Assembly (NCBI RefSeq): GCF_024166365.1
Contig: NC_064827.1
Span: forward strand, 48,016,635 to 48,080,634
Direction of reading: 5' to 3'
DNA: 64,000 bases
Source: Elephas maximus indicus
Lineage: Eukaryota > Chordata > Mammalia > Proboscidea > Elephantidae
The translations under genes were made by a program, and so were the position numbers. The notes beneath the pieces were generated by a model. That model worked only from the letters and a program-made list of their open reading frames with translations, had not been told where the DNA came from and did no database searches. How positions within the stretch are numbered: position 1 is the first letter of the stretch; each line of letters starts with the position of its first letter. This document shows positions 23,393-34,930 of this stretch, piece by piece.

Positions 23393-23475
23393 GCACAGTG
23401 GTAAAGAGCATGGGCTCTGGAGCCTGACTGTCAGGGTTTTAATCCCAGCTCTAAACTGCTGTGTCTAACACAGGA
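23393..23475 (+). repeat. MIR SINE 5' part
   Basis: GAGCATGGGCTCTGGAGCCT followed by CAGGGTTTTAATCCCAGCTC, the MIR A/B-box head. Confidence 0.75.
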
Positions 23476-23494
23476 GCCCCTAGGTCACATGTGA

Positions 23495-24235
23495 CTTATT
23501 TTTTATTATTCTGTTTTATTGTGGTTTAAGTGAAAGCTTACATCTCAACACAGTTTCTCATACAAAAACTTATACACACATTGTTATATGACTCTAGTTG
23601 CCCTCCTTACAATGTGACAGCACACTCCTTCTCACTACCATGTATTTACCGTGTCCATTCAACCAGCTCCTGTACCCCTCTGCCTTCTCATCTCACCTCC
23701 AGACAGGAGCTGCCCACATAGTCTCATATGTCTACTTGAGCTAAGAAGCACACTCCTCACCACTATCATTTTATGTCTTATAGTCCAGTCTAATCTTTGT
23801 CTGAAGGGTTGTCTTTGAGAATGGTTTTAATTTGGGGCTAACAGAGAGTCCAGGGGCCATGAACTCTGAGGTCCCTCTAGTCTCAGACCATTAAGTCTGG
23901 TCTTTTTACTGGAATTTGAGGTCTGCATCCCACTCTTCTCCTGCTCCATCAGGGATTCTCTGTCGTGTTCCCTGTTAGGACAGTCATTGGTGGTAGCCAG
24001 GCACCGTCTAGTTCTTCTGGTTTCAGGCTGATGGAGTCTCTGATTTATGTGGCCCTTTCTGTCCCTTGGGCCCAAATTTTCCTTGCGTCTTTGGTGTTCT
24101 TCTTTCTCCTTTGCTCCAGGTGGGTTGAGACCAATTGATGCATCTTAGATTGCCACTTACTAGCGTTTAAGACCCCAGACGCCACTCACCAAAGTAGGAT
24201 GCAGAATGTTTTCTTATTACACTTTGTTATGCCAA
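23495..24235 (-). repeat. L1 3' UTR fragment, antisense
   Basis: The reverse strand matches the 3' UTR of the L1 at 1.9-5.25 kb, for example GCCTGGCTACCACCAATGAC and AAGTGGCAATCTAAGATGCA. Confidence 0.8.
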
Positions 24236-24324
24236 TTGACCTAGCTGTTCCCTGAAATCATCCTACATGACTTCTAAACTTAAACCAGGGCTTTGACCCA
24301 GTTCCTTCCCGTTGGAACCTCTGC

Positions 24325-24600
24325 TGAAAATATGCATTTCTAACAAGTTCCCAGGACATAAGAATCAGCTGGGGTCTTGTTAAAATGTGTAGATTCTGAT
24401 TCAGTACATCTGAGGAGGAAATGCAAATTCTCAGCAGGGATTCAAAGCCCTGATTTAAATTTAAATTTAATTAAATTAAAAATTCAGTTCCTCAGTCACA
24501 GTAGCCACAGTTCAAGTGCTCAATAGCCACACGTGGCTGCTGGGTCCCCTACTGGACAGTGCAGTTATAGAACATTGCCATCGCTGCAGAAAGCTCTGCG
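24325..24600. repeat. hAT-type (MER5-like and related) DNA transposon remnants
   Basis: 24,325-24,450 resembles MER5 (GCATTTCTAACAAGTTCCCAGG). 24,483-24,600 carries CAAGTGCTCAATAGCCACAC, a common hAT remnant. An A/T-only palindromic tract (ATTTAAATTTAAATTTAATT) separates them. Confidence 0.65.
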
Positions 24601-24676
24601 CGCAGTGATGCTCTATCACTTGCTACCTGTGTGACTTTGGGCAAGTTACTTAATGACTATTTCCTCACCAGTCCAT

Positions 24677-25523
24677 ACCAAGCCTGTTGCTGTCGAGTCG
24701 ATTCTGACTCGATAGTGACCCTATAAGACAGAGTAGAACTGCCCCAAAGCAGCCTGAGCCCTTAGCCACCAAAGCTCCTCCTCACCATGAAACCAGGCAA
24801 AATAGCAAACAACAAGCAAAATAGCTAACACTTATATTGCTTACTGTAATTTAAATATGTTCCGTGTATTAACTCAACCTTCGTAGCAATCCTGTAAGTA
24901 CTATGATTACCCCATTTTTAGAAAACAGGCACAGAGAGGTTAAGTAACTAGCTCAAGATCACACAGCTAGTGGGCAGCTGAGCTAGAATTTGAGGCCGAG
25001 TCGTTCAACCTAGGGACCACACTCTCTCACAGGGCTGCTCTGACGACTGAGGGAGAGTTCACACAGCAATTGGAGTGAGGCTTGGTGCATACTTAGTGCT
25101 CAACAAATGTTTATTATTAAGATTGTTGTGTTTACGATGTTTTCAGGACACTAGGATCTGGTTCAGTAAATGAGAGGTCCACGCTGAAGGCCCAACATTT
25201 GGGGTATCTGAGTAAAAATCTAAAACCTGGTGTTTTTCTGACACGCGATGCTCACCATAGTGATGGAAGGAACAGACTCACACATGTAAAGAGCTAATAA
25301 TCTTATCCCTGCCGGTCAAGAAGGATCTGATGGAGCCCTGGTGGTGCAGTGGTTAAAGCGACCGGCAGCTAACTGAAAGGTCAGTGATTGGAACGCACCG
25401 GCCGCTCTATAGGAGAAATATGTGGCAGCCTGCTTCTGTAAAGATTTACGGCCTTTGGAAGCCCTTTGGGGCAGTTCTACTGTATCCTATAGGGTCGCTA
25501 TGAGTCAGAATCGACTCAATAAA
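24677..25523. repeat. SINE (-), MIR (-) and SINE (+) cluster
   Basis: A partial minus SINE lies at 24,677-24,770. A MIR in antisense at about 24,870-25,120 shows ACAGGCACAGAGAGGTTAAG. A full plus-strand AfroSINE-type SINE lies at 25,331-25,523. Confidence 0.78.
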
Positions 25524-26329
25524 GAAAGTGTATTTGTGTACCTCTCTGGGCAGGACTCTCTGGGGTGGAGGCAGAGCCCTAGCTCTGCCTTGGTGCTGAG
25601 GGGTCTGGGGTTCTTGGAGGGCAGGTGGGGGAGGCGAAAGGCAGGGGAAGCCCCTTGGTTTTCTCCATCGGCAGGGCCCCAGCAGGAAGGCAGACACGCT
25701 GCTGCCTGGGACCTTCCACCAGGCCTGTACACCTGAGCCATATCATCCGTGCAAGCAGAGGCACCCTGCAGCCAGCAGATAAAAATAGCCCTGTCCCAGG
25801 TTCTCCATGCCATCCCCTCCCAGCCTCTGCCCAATCTTTCCCTCCTCCAACTCTCCCGTCCTGGTCTAGCACAGATGCTTCCCTGCAGGCCCACAGGAAA
25901 TACAGAAAGGCTGATTAAGTCAGAGAGCCTCTTTCCTCCTGATGCAATTAGGCTGGGGGAGCACCTCCTCCTGTCATCTGACACTGCCCAGGCCCAGGGC
26001 CCCTCCCAAGATGTCTGATCAACTCCTGCCCTCCCTCAAGCGCCACCGAAGCCTCGGTGCCTTGTCTCTCAGTGAGGGTCTTGACTTGGTTTCTCCCCCA
26101 CTCTACCTCCAGGTCTCCTATCCTGTCCCCGCAGCACCGCAGCCTCCTTCCTCCCACCCCTCCCATCCATCCTGGATCTGACCCTTTTCCCTGAAGGCTC
26201 CACTCTGTCCTCAGGAGAAAGCCCTCTGCTGCCTTGGGTTTTGAGGCCCTGGCCTTCCCCTATCTCTTCCTCTTCACCTCTACAGACCTGCCCTCTGAGA
26301 CAAACTGGTTTATCTGCTCTCCCTTGTTA
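25524..26329. other. GC-rich intronic stretch, no gene found
   Basis: Several overlapping open frames exist on both strands, but none resembles a known protein or has matching splice context. L2-like sequence may begin near 26,180. Confidence 0.5.
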
Positions 26330-26510
26330 GGGAGACTTACAGTGACCCCCGTGTGACACAGTAGAACTGTCCCATACGGATTTCTAAGCTGTAATCTTTA
26401 TGGAGACAAATCACTAGGTCTTTCTCCTGCTGAGCTGCTAGATGAGTTCAAACTGCCAACATTTCTGTTAGCAGCGAGTGCTTAATCTTTGCACCACCAG
26501 GACTCCTTCA
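26330..26510 (-). repeat. AfroSINE-type SINE, degraded
   Basis: Recognisable from CAGTAGAACTGTCCCATACGG to TTTGCACCACCAGGACTCC. Confidence 0.82.
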
Positions 26511-26519
26511 AAGCTCTGC

Positions 26520-26945
26520 CCTCAGTGCATCATATTTTTTCAGATTCCCCCATCTTTGCTCACACCCCATTCTCTCTGCCTAAAACCAACTCAGCTCAGA
26601 TAAGAACATGCACTTAGCTGATCTCCTAGAACGCCCCTTCCTCTCATCCACCTTCCTGGGCTCAGCTCAAATGGTAGATCTGGTGAATGGATCACATCTC
26701 CACGGAGCCTTCTTGGCTCAGCAGCCTGAGCAGTCTCTCCTTCCTATGAGGTGCTCATCTGGATATCTAGGGAGGTAGCCAAGTGCGGAGAAAAGAGGAA
26801 GTACCATGTTTAAATCCTGGATCCTCATTGCTAAATGTCTCTGAGCCTCAGCATTCCAGTCTGTAAAAGGGTTACCATAATATCTAACTCATGGGATCTT
26901 GAGAAGGATTAAATGAGAAAATGTATGTAAAATACCAAGCACATG
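26520..26945 (+). repeat. L2-like and MIR remnants
   Basis: An L2-like block precedes a MIR (about 26,780-26,945) with CATTCCAGTCTGTAAAAGGG and AGGATTAAATGAGAAAATGT. Confidence 0.6.
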
Positions 26946-27044
26946 CATGTCTGGTACAAAGTAGTTCCGCTGGTGGAGTTCCTTTCTTTCTCCCTGTGTT
27001 TCTCCCTCCTTCCTTCTGTCTTCCTTCCCTCCATACATCTCTCT

Positions 27045-27172
27045 ATCCGTCTGTCCATCCATCCATCCATCCACCCATATATACATGCATCAATCCATTC
27101 ACCTACATACCCATCCATCCATCCATCCAGGCATCCATCCATGCATCCATCCATCCATCCAACCATCCATAG
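27045..27172 (+). repeat. (ATCC)n microsatellite
   Basis: Imperfect CATC/CATCC units over about 125 bases, with longer pure runs at 27,055-27,075, 27,112-27,130 and 27,145-27,160. Open frames here (Ser-Ile-His-Pro repeats) are artefacts of the repeat. Confidence 0.95.
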
Positions 27173-27364
27173 CAACGTCAGCCCAAAATGGTCCTTCCCT
27201 TCTGCTTTGTCCATATACAGACCAGATCCCACAGGCAGGTACACGGGGGAGAGCAACCTGGCTCCTGGTTTATACCTCCTTCTCCAGCCACCAGCCTCTC
27301 CCAAATCCCTCCTCTGGGTACTAGAAGCCAAGGGGCCAGGACTGATACTTTAACAGCAAGTGTG

Positions 27365-27870
27365 CTGGCCAGGCTCAAGTCTTAAATCTGACAATCATTT
27401 GCTGTGTGCCCTTAGGCAAATCCTATCCCTCTTTGGTTTTCTGTTTTTCCATCTATAAAATGGTAATACTCCACCCCGCCCACCTGTGAAGATGATCCAC
27501 TGAGGGCTGTATGGCCGGCATGCGGCAGACACCGCGTGGGACCCATGAAGGTGGCGGAGCTGTGTGCCTGTCAGCTATTCCAGTCTTGACTCTCTGGAGA
27601 CACATAACAGAATTTCTTCCTATTTATTTCCCACATCAAGCCCTGACCAAAACTCCAGGCAGATTTATTACCCCACAATCTCCTTATCTGGGAGTTTCGG
27701 GAGACAAGGGTCAAAGGCCTCTATGAGGCCGAAAATCTGGCAGCTTCACTTTCTGCTCACCACCTGCTCCCTGGCACAGAGCCTCTAGATCTGTCTTTGG
27801 ACAGAGAGGTAAACTGAGGCCCAGAGCAGAAAGTAGCTTGCTCAAAGTCACACAGTGAGTGGGAAGCAGC
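27365..27870. repeat. Two MIR remnants
   Basis: Sense MIR at about 27,365-27,505 (GTGTGCCCTTAGGCAAATCC) and antisense MIR at about 27,790-27,870 (AAGTCACACAGTGAGTGGGA). Confidence 0.65.
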
Positions 27871-28420
27871 CCTGGGGGTGGGCACCCGGCTAGGAATCTG
27901 TACAGTCTATAGGCAGTGGGTCCCTGACACAGACCACAAACCACCCTTCTGCCTCCCTGTTGCAGGAACCTGGAGTCCAGCATCAGTTCTACCAGTGCCA
28001 CTGGTGCCCTCTCTGGGCTGTTGAGAGACAAGGATGACCCTGATGGGGCCTCTGCCCCTCAGGAGCTCAGAATGATGGCAAAGGCCGGCCTGTAAGCAGC
28101 GAGCTCAGATCAGTGTGAACAGGGCTGAGCGGCCTGAAGCTGCAGGCTTTAGCAGAGAGATCAAAACCTGGGGAGCCAGGGAGGGCTTCTGGGAAGAGGT
28201 GTCTGAGCTAAGGCTTAAAGCTGAGTAGAGCAACCACAACGCAGAAGTGAAACAAGGGCGTTCCAGGAGGAAGTTGCTGCGCTTGGCAACGCCTGGAGGA
28301 CCCACCCTGCGTGATGCACGGAGGGGGCGGGGGACCATGGCGGGGTGGTGAGGGAAATAGAGGCACACCAAGTCCAGTTGGGCTGGCATTGGGGCAAATG
28401 CCGGGAGCAATTAGGGTTGG

Positions 28421-28612
28421 GAATTTCTAGGTAGGGCAGAAGGTTAACATGCTCCGCTGTGAACTGAAAGGCTGGTGTTAGGCTGGGGGTCTGAATCCAA
28501 CAAAGGCATCTCGGAAGAAAGACCTGGCGATCTACTTCCAAACACCTGCCACTGAAAACCCAGTGGAGCACAGTCCTACTCGGAGTCAGAATCGATCCCA
28601 CGGCAACTAGCT
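28421..28612 (+). repeat. AfroSINE, second subtype
   Basis: GGAATTTCTAGGTAGGGCAG to GAGTCAGAATCGATCCCACG. Confidence 0.8.
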
Positions 28613-29659
28613 AAGGAGATTTGCAGCTGGAAAGGCAGGCAGGTGAGGGCTCTGAGCAACAGCCCAGGGAGCTGTTGCTGCAGACAATGGAGAGTGGTGG
28701 AAGGTTGTGACCAGGGACATGGCATGGTCAGAGCTGAAGTGATTTTAGCCTCTGCAACGAGGTAGTGAGAACATCTGGCCTCGGAAAGTATTTTCTCTCC
28801 TCCACTTTGGGCTTGTACCTAAGGAAGAAAGAACAAGGGGTTTCCTTTCATGCCCAGCTCCGATTGGCCAGAAGGGCTGCCAGAGCCCTGTGAGGAGGAG
28901 GAGAAGGAAGAGGAGGCCTCTGAGGCCTTGTGTGGGCTGGGGAGGTGGAGCATGATGTATGAGGGATGGCATCCTGGGCGCCAGAATAGAGAGAAGCACA
29001 CAGAGCTTTGGCTCTGCTGACCAGAAGTCAGGGTTCCAGCTGCTGCTACAAATCTCAGCTCTATGAAGAGGAACAGGGGGGACCCTGACCCTGTAGGCTC
29101 ATTCCTGTGCCACATCTCAGCAGCTTTTTTTTTAAATTAGAAAATAGTTTCCTTCTATCACCCAGCTCATTTACGATGAAAAGAATCCGTATGACTGAGG
29201 CCCTGCAGACGCAGAGACAGCCCCACAGTTTTCCGAGCTGGGCTCCACATGCAGGAGGGGGATGAGCAATTCCCCTCTGCCCCTCCCTCACCTGTTTACC
29301 TACACAAAGATGAAGTGCTGCTGCTCTGCCTTAATCAACTCCCCAGATGGGGTATGTGGCAATGGGCAGGGGAGGACACCAGGCCACCTTCTCCCTGTTC
29401 CCAGCCTCCCTGAGCTCTGCCCATCGTTCCTTCAAGCTGGGCTGTAGACCAGCCAGGGCAGGAGCCCCAAGGAGAAGTGGGCAACAGGCCCAAGGGATTC
29501 TCCTGCTCAAATTCTGAGTACCAGCAGCCAGGTTTGTGAGGACAAAAGGAGCACGGGAAAGATGTCAGTGCCCCAGTCTGAAGATGTACATCTGCCCCAA
29601 GACAGGTTGCTATTATTGGAGACCGCATCTCATTTACATATGTTTGCAAGATGCTCGGG
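28613..29659. other. Intronic stretch, mostly unassigned
   Basis: 28,625-28,760 resembles the same old repeat seen around 15.3/17.1 kb. I recognise nothing else. Confidence 0.45.
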
Positions 29660-29850
29660 CAGTGGATCTCCAAACTAAGAGTGAATCAGAATCACCTGGA
29701 GGGCCTTAACTGTTAAAACCCAGATTGTGGGCCTCACCCCAGAGCTTCTGATTCGTAGGTCTGGGGTAAAGCCTGAGAATCTGCATTTCTAACAAGCCGA
29801 CAGGTGACGATGATGCCGCTCGTCTGGGGACCACATTTTGAGACCCACTC
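29660..29850 (+). repeat. MER5A-type hAT element, nearly full length
   Basis: Starts CAGTGGATCTCCAAACT and ends TTTTGAGACCCACTC. The ends are inverted relative to each other, and the 190-bp length is as expected for this non-autonomous family. Confidence 0.8.
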
Positions 29851-30149
29851 CTCCATGATTTACAAAGTCCATCCCATTCACTGTTCATGGACTGGGTAGA
29901 GTTATCCCCATTTCAAAGCTGCAGCAAGTGGCGCTGGGCTCAGAGTGGTGGAGCCGTGAGCACACAACCCCTTCCCAACTCAGGCCAGCAGGGGCTATGA
30001 TCCCTTGCTTCCTTTCTCTCAAATATTCTTACGTTTATAGTCAAACATTTCTTTACATTCAAACATACATCTGGGCTCTAAGACCAGCACTCAAGAACCT
30101 GGTGAGTGTTCCCATGACAACTTCAGCAAGCAGCACTGTGCAGGGGGCT

Positions 30150-30545
30150 AAGAACACGCTTCGGAGCCAGACAGACCCGGATACGAATCTAGACCCACTC
30201 ACCTTCTCTAAGTCTTGGCACCATGCATGCATCAACCTCTGGCTGGGTTGCTGGGAGATGAGGCAAGGAGAGAGCTGAGCAGATGCTTAGCCTTGGACGT
30301 AGTAAGTTCTCAATAGATGGGCACAGACTAGGGTCAGGCATCTTGGTCCATCGCCTGGCTTAAGCCCTCACTGAGTTATTCGGGTAAAGATACTAAACTT
30401 CTCTGTGCCTCAGTCTCCTCATCTGTAAACTGGGGTCAGTAATAGGCCCCACCTTATAGTGGAGTTGTAAGGATTCTGTGAGTGTATTCATGTAAAATTC
30501 CTGGGAATAGTGCCCGGCATGGGGACAGCCATGTGTTAGCTATTT
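30150..30545 (+). repeat. Two MIR copies
   Basis: About 30,150-30,310 and 30,355-30,545; the second contains CAGTCTCCTCATCTGTAAAC and GTTGTAAGGATTCTGTGAGT. Confidence 0.75.
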
Positions 30546-31479
30546 TTGTTAGTCTCCTATGGACCTAAAGTATGGCCGTTTCCATTTAGTATGATATTTT
30601 AACACTGGACATACACTCTTCATTAATACATGCAAGCAAAAACATTCAAGAATGGAGTAGCCTACTATGAACTCAAAATTTAAAAAGAAACAGCAGCACC
30701 TAGGTATCACTGGAGAGCTTTCCTGCACTCCTTCAGTGGGCGCCATCTCTGCTTCCACGATGGTTTCCTGTGGCGCTCCCATTCCTTTCTAGCCCTTCCT
30801 GACCCATGGACTTGGAATTGGTTCCTGAGGAGGCTTCCGGGCTTGAGGAGGAGGCCAGGTTGTTCCCCCATGACTGTTGGCACTTTCACACTCCTAGCTC
30901 GTCAGGGCCTTCCCTGCCTAGGCCTCCAGAGATTGGGCCCTGTGGGATGAGGACGCCCTGCCATTTTCCCCTCAAGCCTAGAGCCTCGCCTTCCTTCTTC
31001 AGAACATGTGCAGAACATGGCCTTCAGCCTGGACAACCTCCTCCCAAGCGGAAGGGCGGCTCCTTGAACAGACTTCCCTCTGGCAGGATGTCCTATCTAA
31101 GCTTGCTCCAGCTACTCCTGGTGAAGGAAGAACTCCTGAGGGAACAGTCCCCTCACTAACCAGTGCTGTCTCCAACTTGGGCTTCAGCCAGGAGCCTTGC
31201 TCTGGAGAGGGTGAATGCACAGATATTCTGAGACCAAAGGCCAACTCCAGTGCTGCTTTGCCCACACTCACTACGTGACCCTGTGCAAACCATTCCCTCT
31301 CTGGGCCCAGTGCCCCAATCCACACATTAAGAACGAGTGGCCCTGTTCTGTCACCCTCCTAAGGCTTTAGGGAGGCTCTGAAGGGAGAACAGAGGCCAAG
31401 GTGCTCTGCTTATTATTACATGCTATGATCAGGTTGAGAGGCTGCCTGCTGCCCCACCACACTCTAACAGGAGAATGTG

Positions 31480-31760
31480 AGCAGGTCAGTCAACATCTCT
31501 AGGCCTCAGATATTCTCCTCTGTAAAATGGGGATGATGATAAGTGAGTTAATATTCTCAAGCACTTAGAACACTGCCCGGTGCATGGTAAACACAAAATA
31601 AGTATTGTTAAATAAGTAAATTCAGAATAAGTAAAAGTAATTTTTATTGAGTACTCACTCTGAGTCAGGCACAGTTCTAAGCTGTTTACCTGTATTACTG
31701 GATTTAAATGAAAATTTAGCAACAATGAGTAAGGACTTCAAACAGGGGCTTAGAGATTCC
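31480..31760. repeat. MIR-like sequence
   Basis: Sense MIR part (CTCTGTAAAATGGGGATGAT) near 31,520, and an antisense part (TTATTGAGTACTCACTCTGA) near 31,650. Confidence 0.65.
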
Positions 31761-31769
31761 TCCAGAGTA

Positions 31770-33107
31770 CACAGCACCCATGTTCCTCTATTTCTTCTCA
31801 AAGTGGCAATACCTAAAGATTTGGGGGGAATCTGTGCTGGCACCTACCAATACCCCTTAGCCTAATAAAAACTCAAATAGCCTAGTGTCCTTCCCCACCC
31901 TGAGTGCTGACTTAGAATCTAAAGCTCAGCTAATTCTTAGCCAGACCCCTAATGCCCTCTCTCACATGGTCTTATTATATCTGGGAGCAAGAGACAGCTA
32001 CAATACCCCAGCATTGCCCAGAGTCAGTTCTCTGTCCTCCTTTCCACACCACGTACCATTCTGGTCATGGGCAGCTCACCCCTTCCAGGGACAGAAGAGC
32101 TCAACCGTTACAGGCTTCCTTCCTTCCTTCTACCAAACGGAAATCTACAATTTCCCCACTGGTGTGTCTTTATCCTTGGAGCTCACAAACCACATCCGAT
32201 GCCTCTGCACGAGACAACCCTTCAGGGAGCTGAGGCCCCTGACTATGTGCCCCTGTGAAAGCTCTGCTCCAGGTTGGGGAGGTTCTTGCGTGACTCAGTT
32301 TCCCATCTTCTCCTCATAATGCTCCAACTCGTCACCATCCCTCACCCAGTTTGGAGCCCAGACCATATTCAAACTCTCCAGATAGGGGCTGAGAATCACC
32401 CAGGAGAGCAGGTCCCCAGAGGAATCCCAGAAAAGTAGCACAGGCTAGACCCTGAGAGATCATGGGGCCCAGAAGGGGAAACTGAGTCAGCATGCCAGGG
32501 GCCACCCACACAGGGCACAGCCAGGAACAGGATCCAGGTCTCTGGCCTCTCAGCCCAGGGCTGTCCTCCAAGACACGGAACAAAGTTTCCTTTTATCCTG
32601 TGCCTGGAAACAGCACCAAATATTTTTGTTCCTTATCTGTGTTGTTGTAAGTAACAGTGGAAACTCATTTTCCAAGGGACAAATTCCATGGATGGCTGGG
32701 GAGGAAAGGCCTTGGAAGGGGGAGGTCAGAGGTCATTCATCATACCTGGTGTTGGGGCTCAGCTCTTTAAAAGTAGGCTGTGTTTCTCCAGAGTGGTTTA
32801 GGCTGGGAAAGACGGGGCTCCTCAGGGCCAGGAGACGGGGCAGGCCTCAGGTAGAAAACCCACAGAGCACCAGCAGCCTCACCATGAAGGGTCAGCTGGA
32901 GCACATCAACTCAACTCCATTTTCCAAATCCCTAGTCAGAGACAGCCCTCCTCACTCATGTACCAGGCTCTGTGGGACCAGAGGTAGCCATGGGTCTCTA
33001 ACCTGGGGATAGGTAGAAAAGTGGAGAAATCACACCCCACCTGAGCAAAGCTTGATCAGAAGCCTGGTGGTGCATTAGGGGTGGCAGCAGAATGGAAAAG
33101 GCCAGGA
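31770..33107. other. Intronic stretch, unassigned
   Basis: I see no exon and no clear repeat in this 1.3 kb. Confidence 0.4.
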
Positions 33108-33109
33108 GG

Positions 33110-33375
33110 TACAGCAGTGGGCTCCAAACTGTTTTGATCATTCACTCCTTTCAAAAAGATAGAAATTCAGTTTGCCCCACAGTATTTTATGGAGTAACAC
33201 CAGCAAAAGCTGGAATCTAGTAAGGCAGAAACCAGCCACAGAAGGAAAACTCAAATATTTTCTACTGATAGAGAACAATAGAAAAGTGTTAAGATTGCAC
33301 CCTGTCAAAGGCGGAAAACTTGCGAGACTTGAAAAAAACAAGGCAGTCCCGCTGAGTTCGGCTCTCACTGGTTTC
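33110..33375 (-). repeat. Unnamed repeat, copy A
   Basis: The reverse strand matches 56,336-56,515 over about 180 bases, for example AAAATATTTGAGTTTTCCTT in both. The outer end CAGTGGGCTCC and the reverse-strand CAGTGAGAGCC look like possible short terminal inverted repeats of a hAT-type element, but no convincing 8-bp duplication flanks them. Confidence 0.7.
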
Positions 33376-33405
33376 CCTGTATTATCTACAAGTAACCATC
33401 ATCAG

Positions 33406-33613
33406 AGGAGCCCTGGGTGCCCAGTGGTTAAAGCACTTGGTTGCTGATCAAAAGGTTGGTGGTGGGAACCCACTGGTCACTCTGTGGGAGAAAGATGTGG
33501 CAGTCTGCTTCCACAAAGAATTACAGCCTTGGAAACCCTATGGGGCAGTTGTGCTCTGTCCCACAGTATCACTGTGAGTCAGAAACGACTCTATGGCAAT
33601 GGGTTTTTTTTGG
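33406..33613 (+). repeat. AfroSINE-type SINE with perfect 14-bp target duplication
   Basis: GTAACCATCATCAG occurs at 33,392-33,405 and 33,614-33,627. Body from AGGAGCCCTGGGTGCCC to a T-rich tail. Confidence 0.95.
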
Positions 33614-33955
33614 GTAACCATCATCAGTAGCCTAAAGGCATAGCATATACAGAGAGCGAGAGTCATCATTAACCAGTACTGTAAAACTTTTTCCATATAG
33701 ATATATTTTAAGTAGTGTCCCCCCCAAGTCAAAAAAAGGCTTGGGCTGACTTACTGTCAGACTTGATTAGCTTGTCATTGTTTTCTCTTTGTCTTGTGGC
33801 CGATAAAGCAACCATGCTGGGAATTTAACTGTCAGTTCTCCCATTTTCTTGTCTGAATGTGCCAGCATTACTAGAATTACTAACAACCCACAGCTTTTTT
33901 TGCAAGAAACTTTTAAAACCACTTGCCCATTTTGTGAGGGTTAGTTTAGTTAAAA

Positions 33956-34159
33956 GGATTCCTGGTGGTGCAGCGTTTAAGCGCTCAGCTGCTAACTGAA
34001 AAGTCGGCGGTTCGAACCCATAAGCTGCTCTGAGGGAGAAAGAAGTGACAGCTTCCATAAAGATTATAGCCTTGGAAACTTTATGTGGAAGCTCTACTCT
34101 GTCCTATAAGGTCACTCTGAGTCAGAATCAGCTCAACGGCAATGGATATTACATTGGTA
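33956..34159 (+). repeat. AfroSINE-type SINE with perfect 14-bp target duplication
   Basis: TAGTTTAGTTAAAA occurs at 33,942-33,955 and 34,160-34,173. Body from GGATTCCTGGTGGTGCAGCG. Confidence 0.95.
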
Positions 34160-34741
34160 TAGTTTAGTTAAAACTGGTTAATAAAATCTGCAAATCCAGT
34201 CAGGATGAATTACTCCGGACTAGTCAGGTTAATAATGCTGGCTGAAAGCAGGCAGCGGGCCATGTTTCCTGGGAGCCACTCTGCTTCACTCAGAAGTCCT
34301 GGTTTCCTCATCTGTAAAATGGGACTAGCAAATCCAGCTCTTGGGCTGTCACTTGAGTGTCCATGAGGTCCCGCTGCCATTGGCAGGCTGGGAAGTAACC
34401 CCTGAAGGCTATTACTGCTGTCCTTATACTCTGGAAGGTCCTAATTAGGGGGCTGGGATCTGGAGTGCTCCTGGGGCTCAAGGATTCTGCCACTGACCAC
34501 CAGCCACAGCCCTGGGCACCGCAGGACTCAGAGCTCCTGCCGACCAACGGGTCCCAGGGTGTGCCAGCCAGGGCCTGTCCTAGCAGTGGATAGCTGGCAC
34601 ATGGGTCCTGGGCTTTCTGTGCCAACGGCTCTGAAATCCGGCTGCTGTCTCTAAAACCCTATTCGCCCCACCCTGATCCTCCCCCTTTCCCAGGTCTTTT
34701 CTGCTTCCCCCAGGCTGTCCTTCTCATCTCGGACCCCCAGA

Positions 34742-34930
34742 CCATACCACACTCTTTGCCGTTGAGCCAATTCTGCCTCATGGCAACTCCGTGTGTTACA
34801 GGGTAGAACTGCTCCATAGGGTTTTCTTGGCTATAATCTTAAAGGAATCGGATCACCCGGACTTTCTTCTGTGGTACCGCTGAGTGGGTTCAAACTGCCA
34901 ACCTTTAGCTCAGTTAGTTGAGTGCAAACC
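34742..34930 (-). repeat. AfroSINE-type SINE
   Basis: ACCACACTCTTTGCCGTTGA to CTGCCAACCTTTAGCTCAG; the head is partly lost. Confidence 0.82.

Noticed and set aside
25505-25984. A 159-codon minus-strand frame
   Set aside because: GC-rich intron with several competing frames; no homology recognised.
26909-27353. Ser-Ile-His-Pro and Trp-Met-Asp-Gly repeat proteins
   Set aside because: Direct translation of the (ATCC)n microsatellite.
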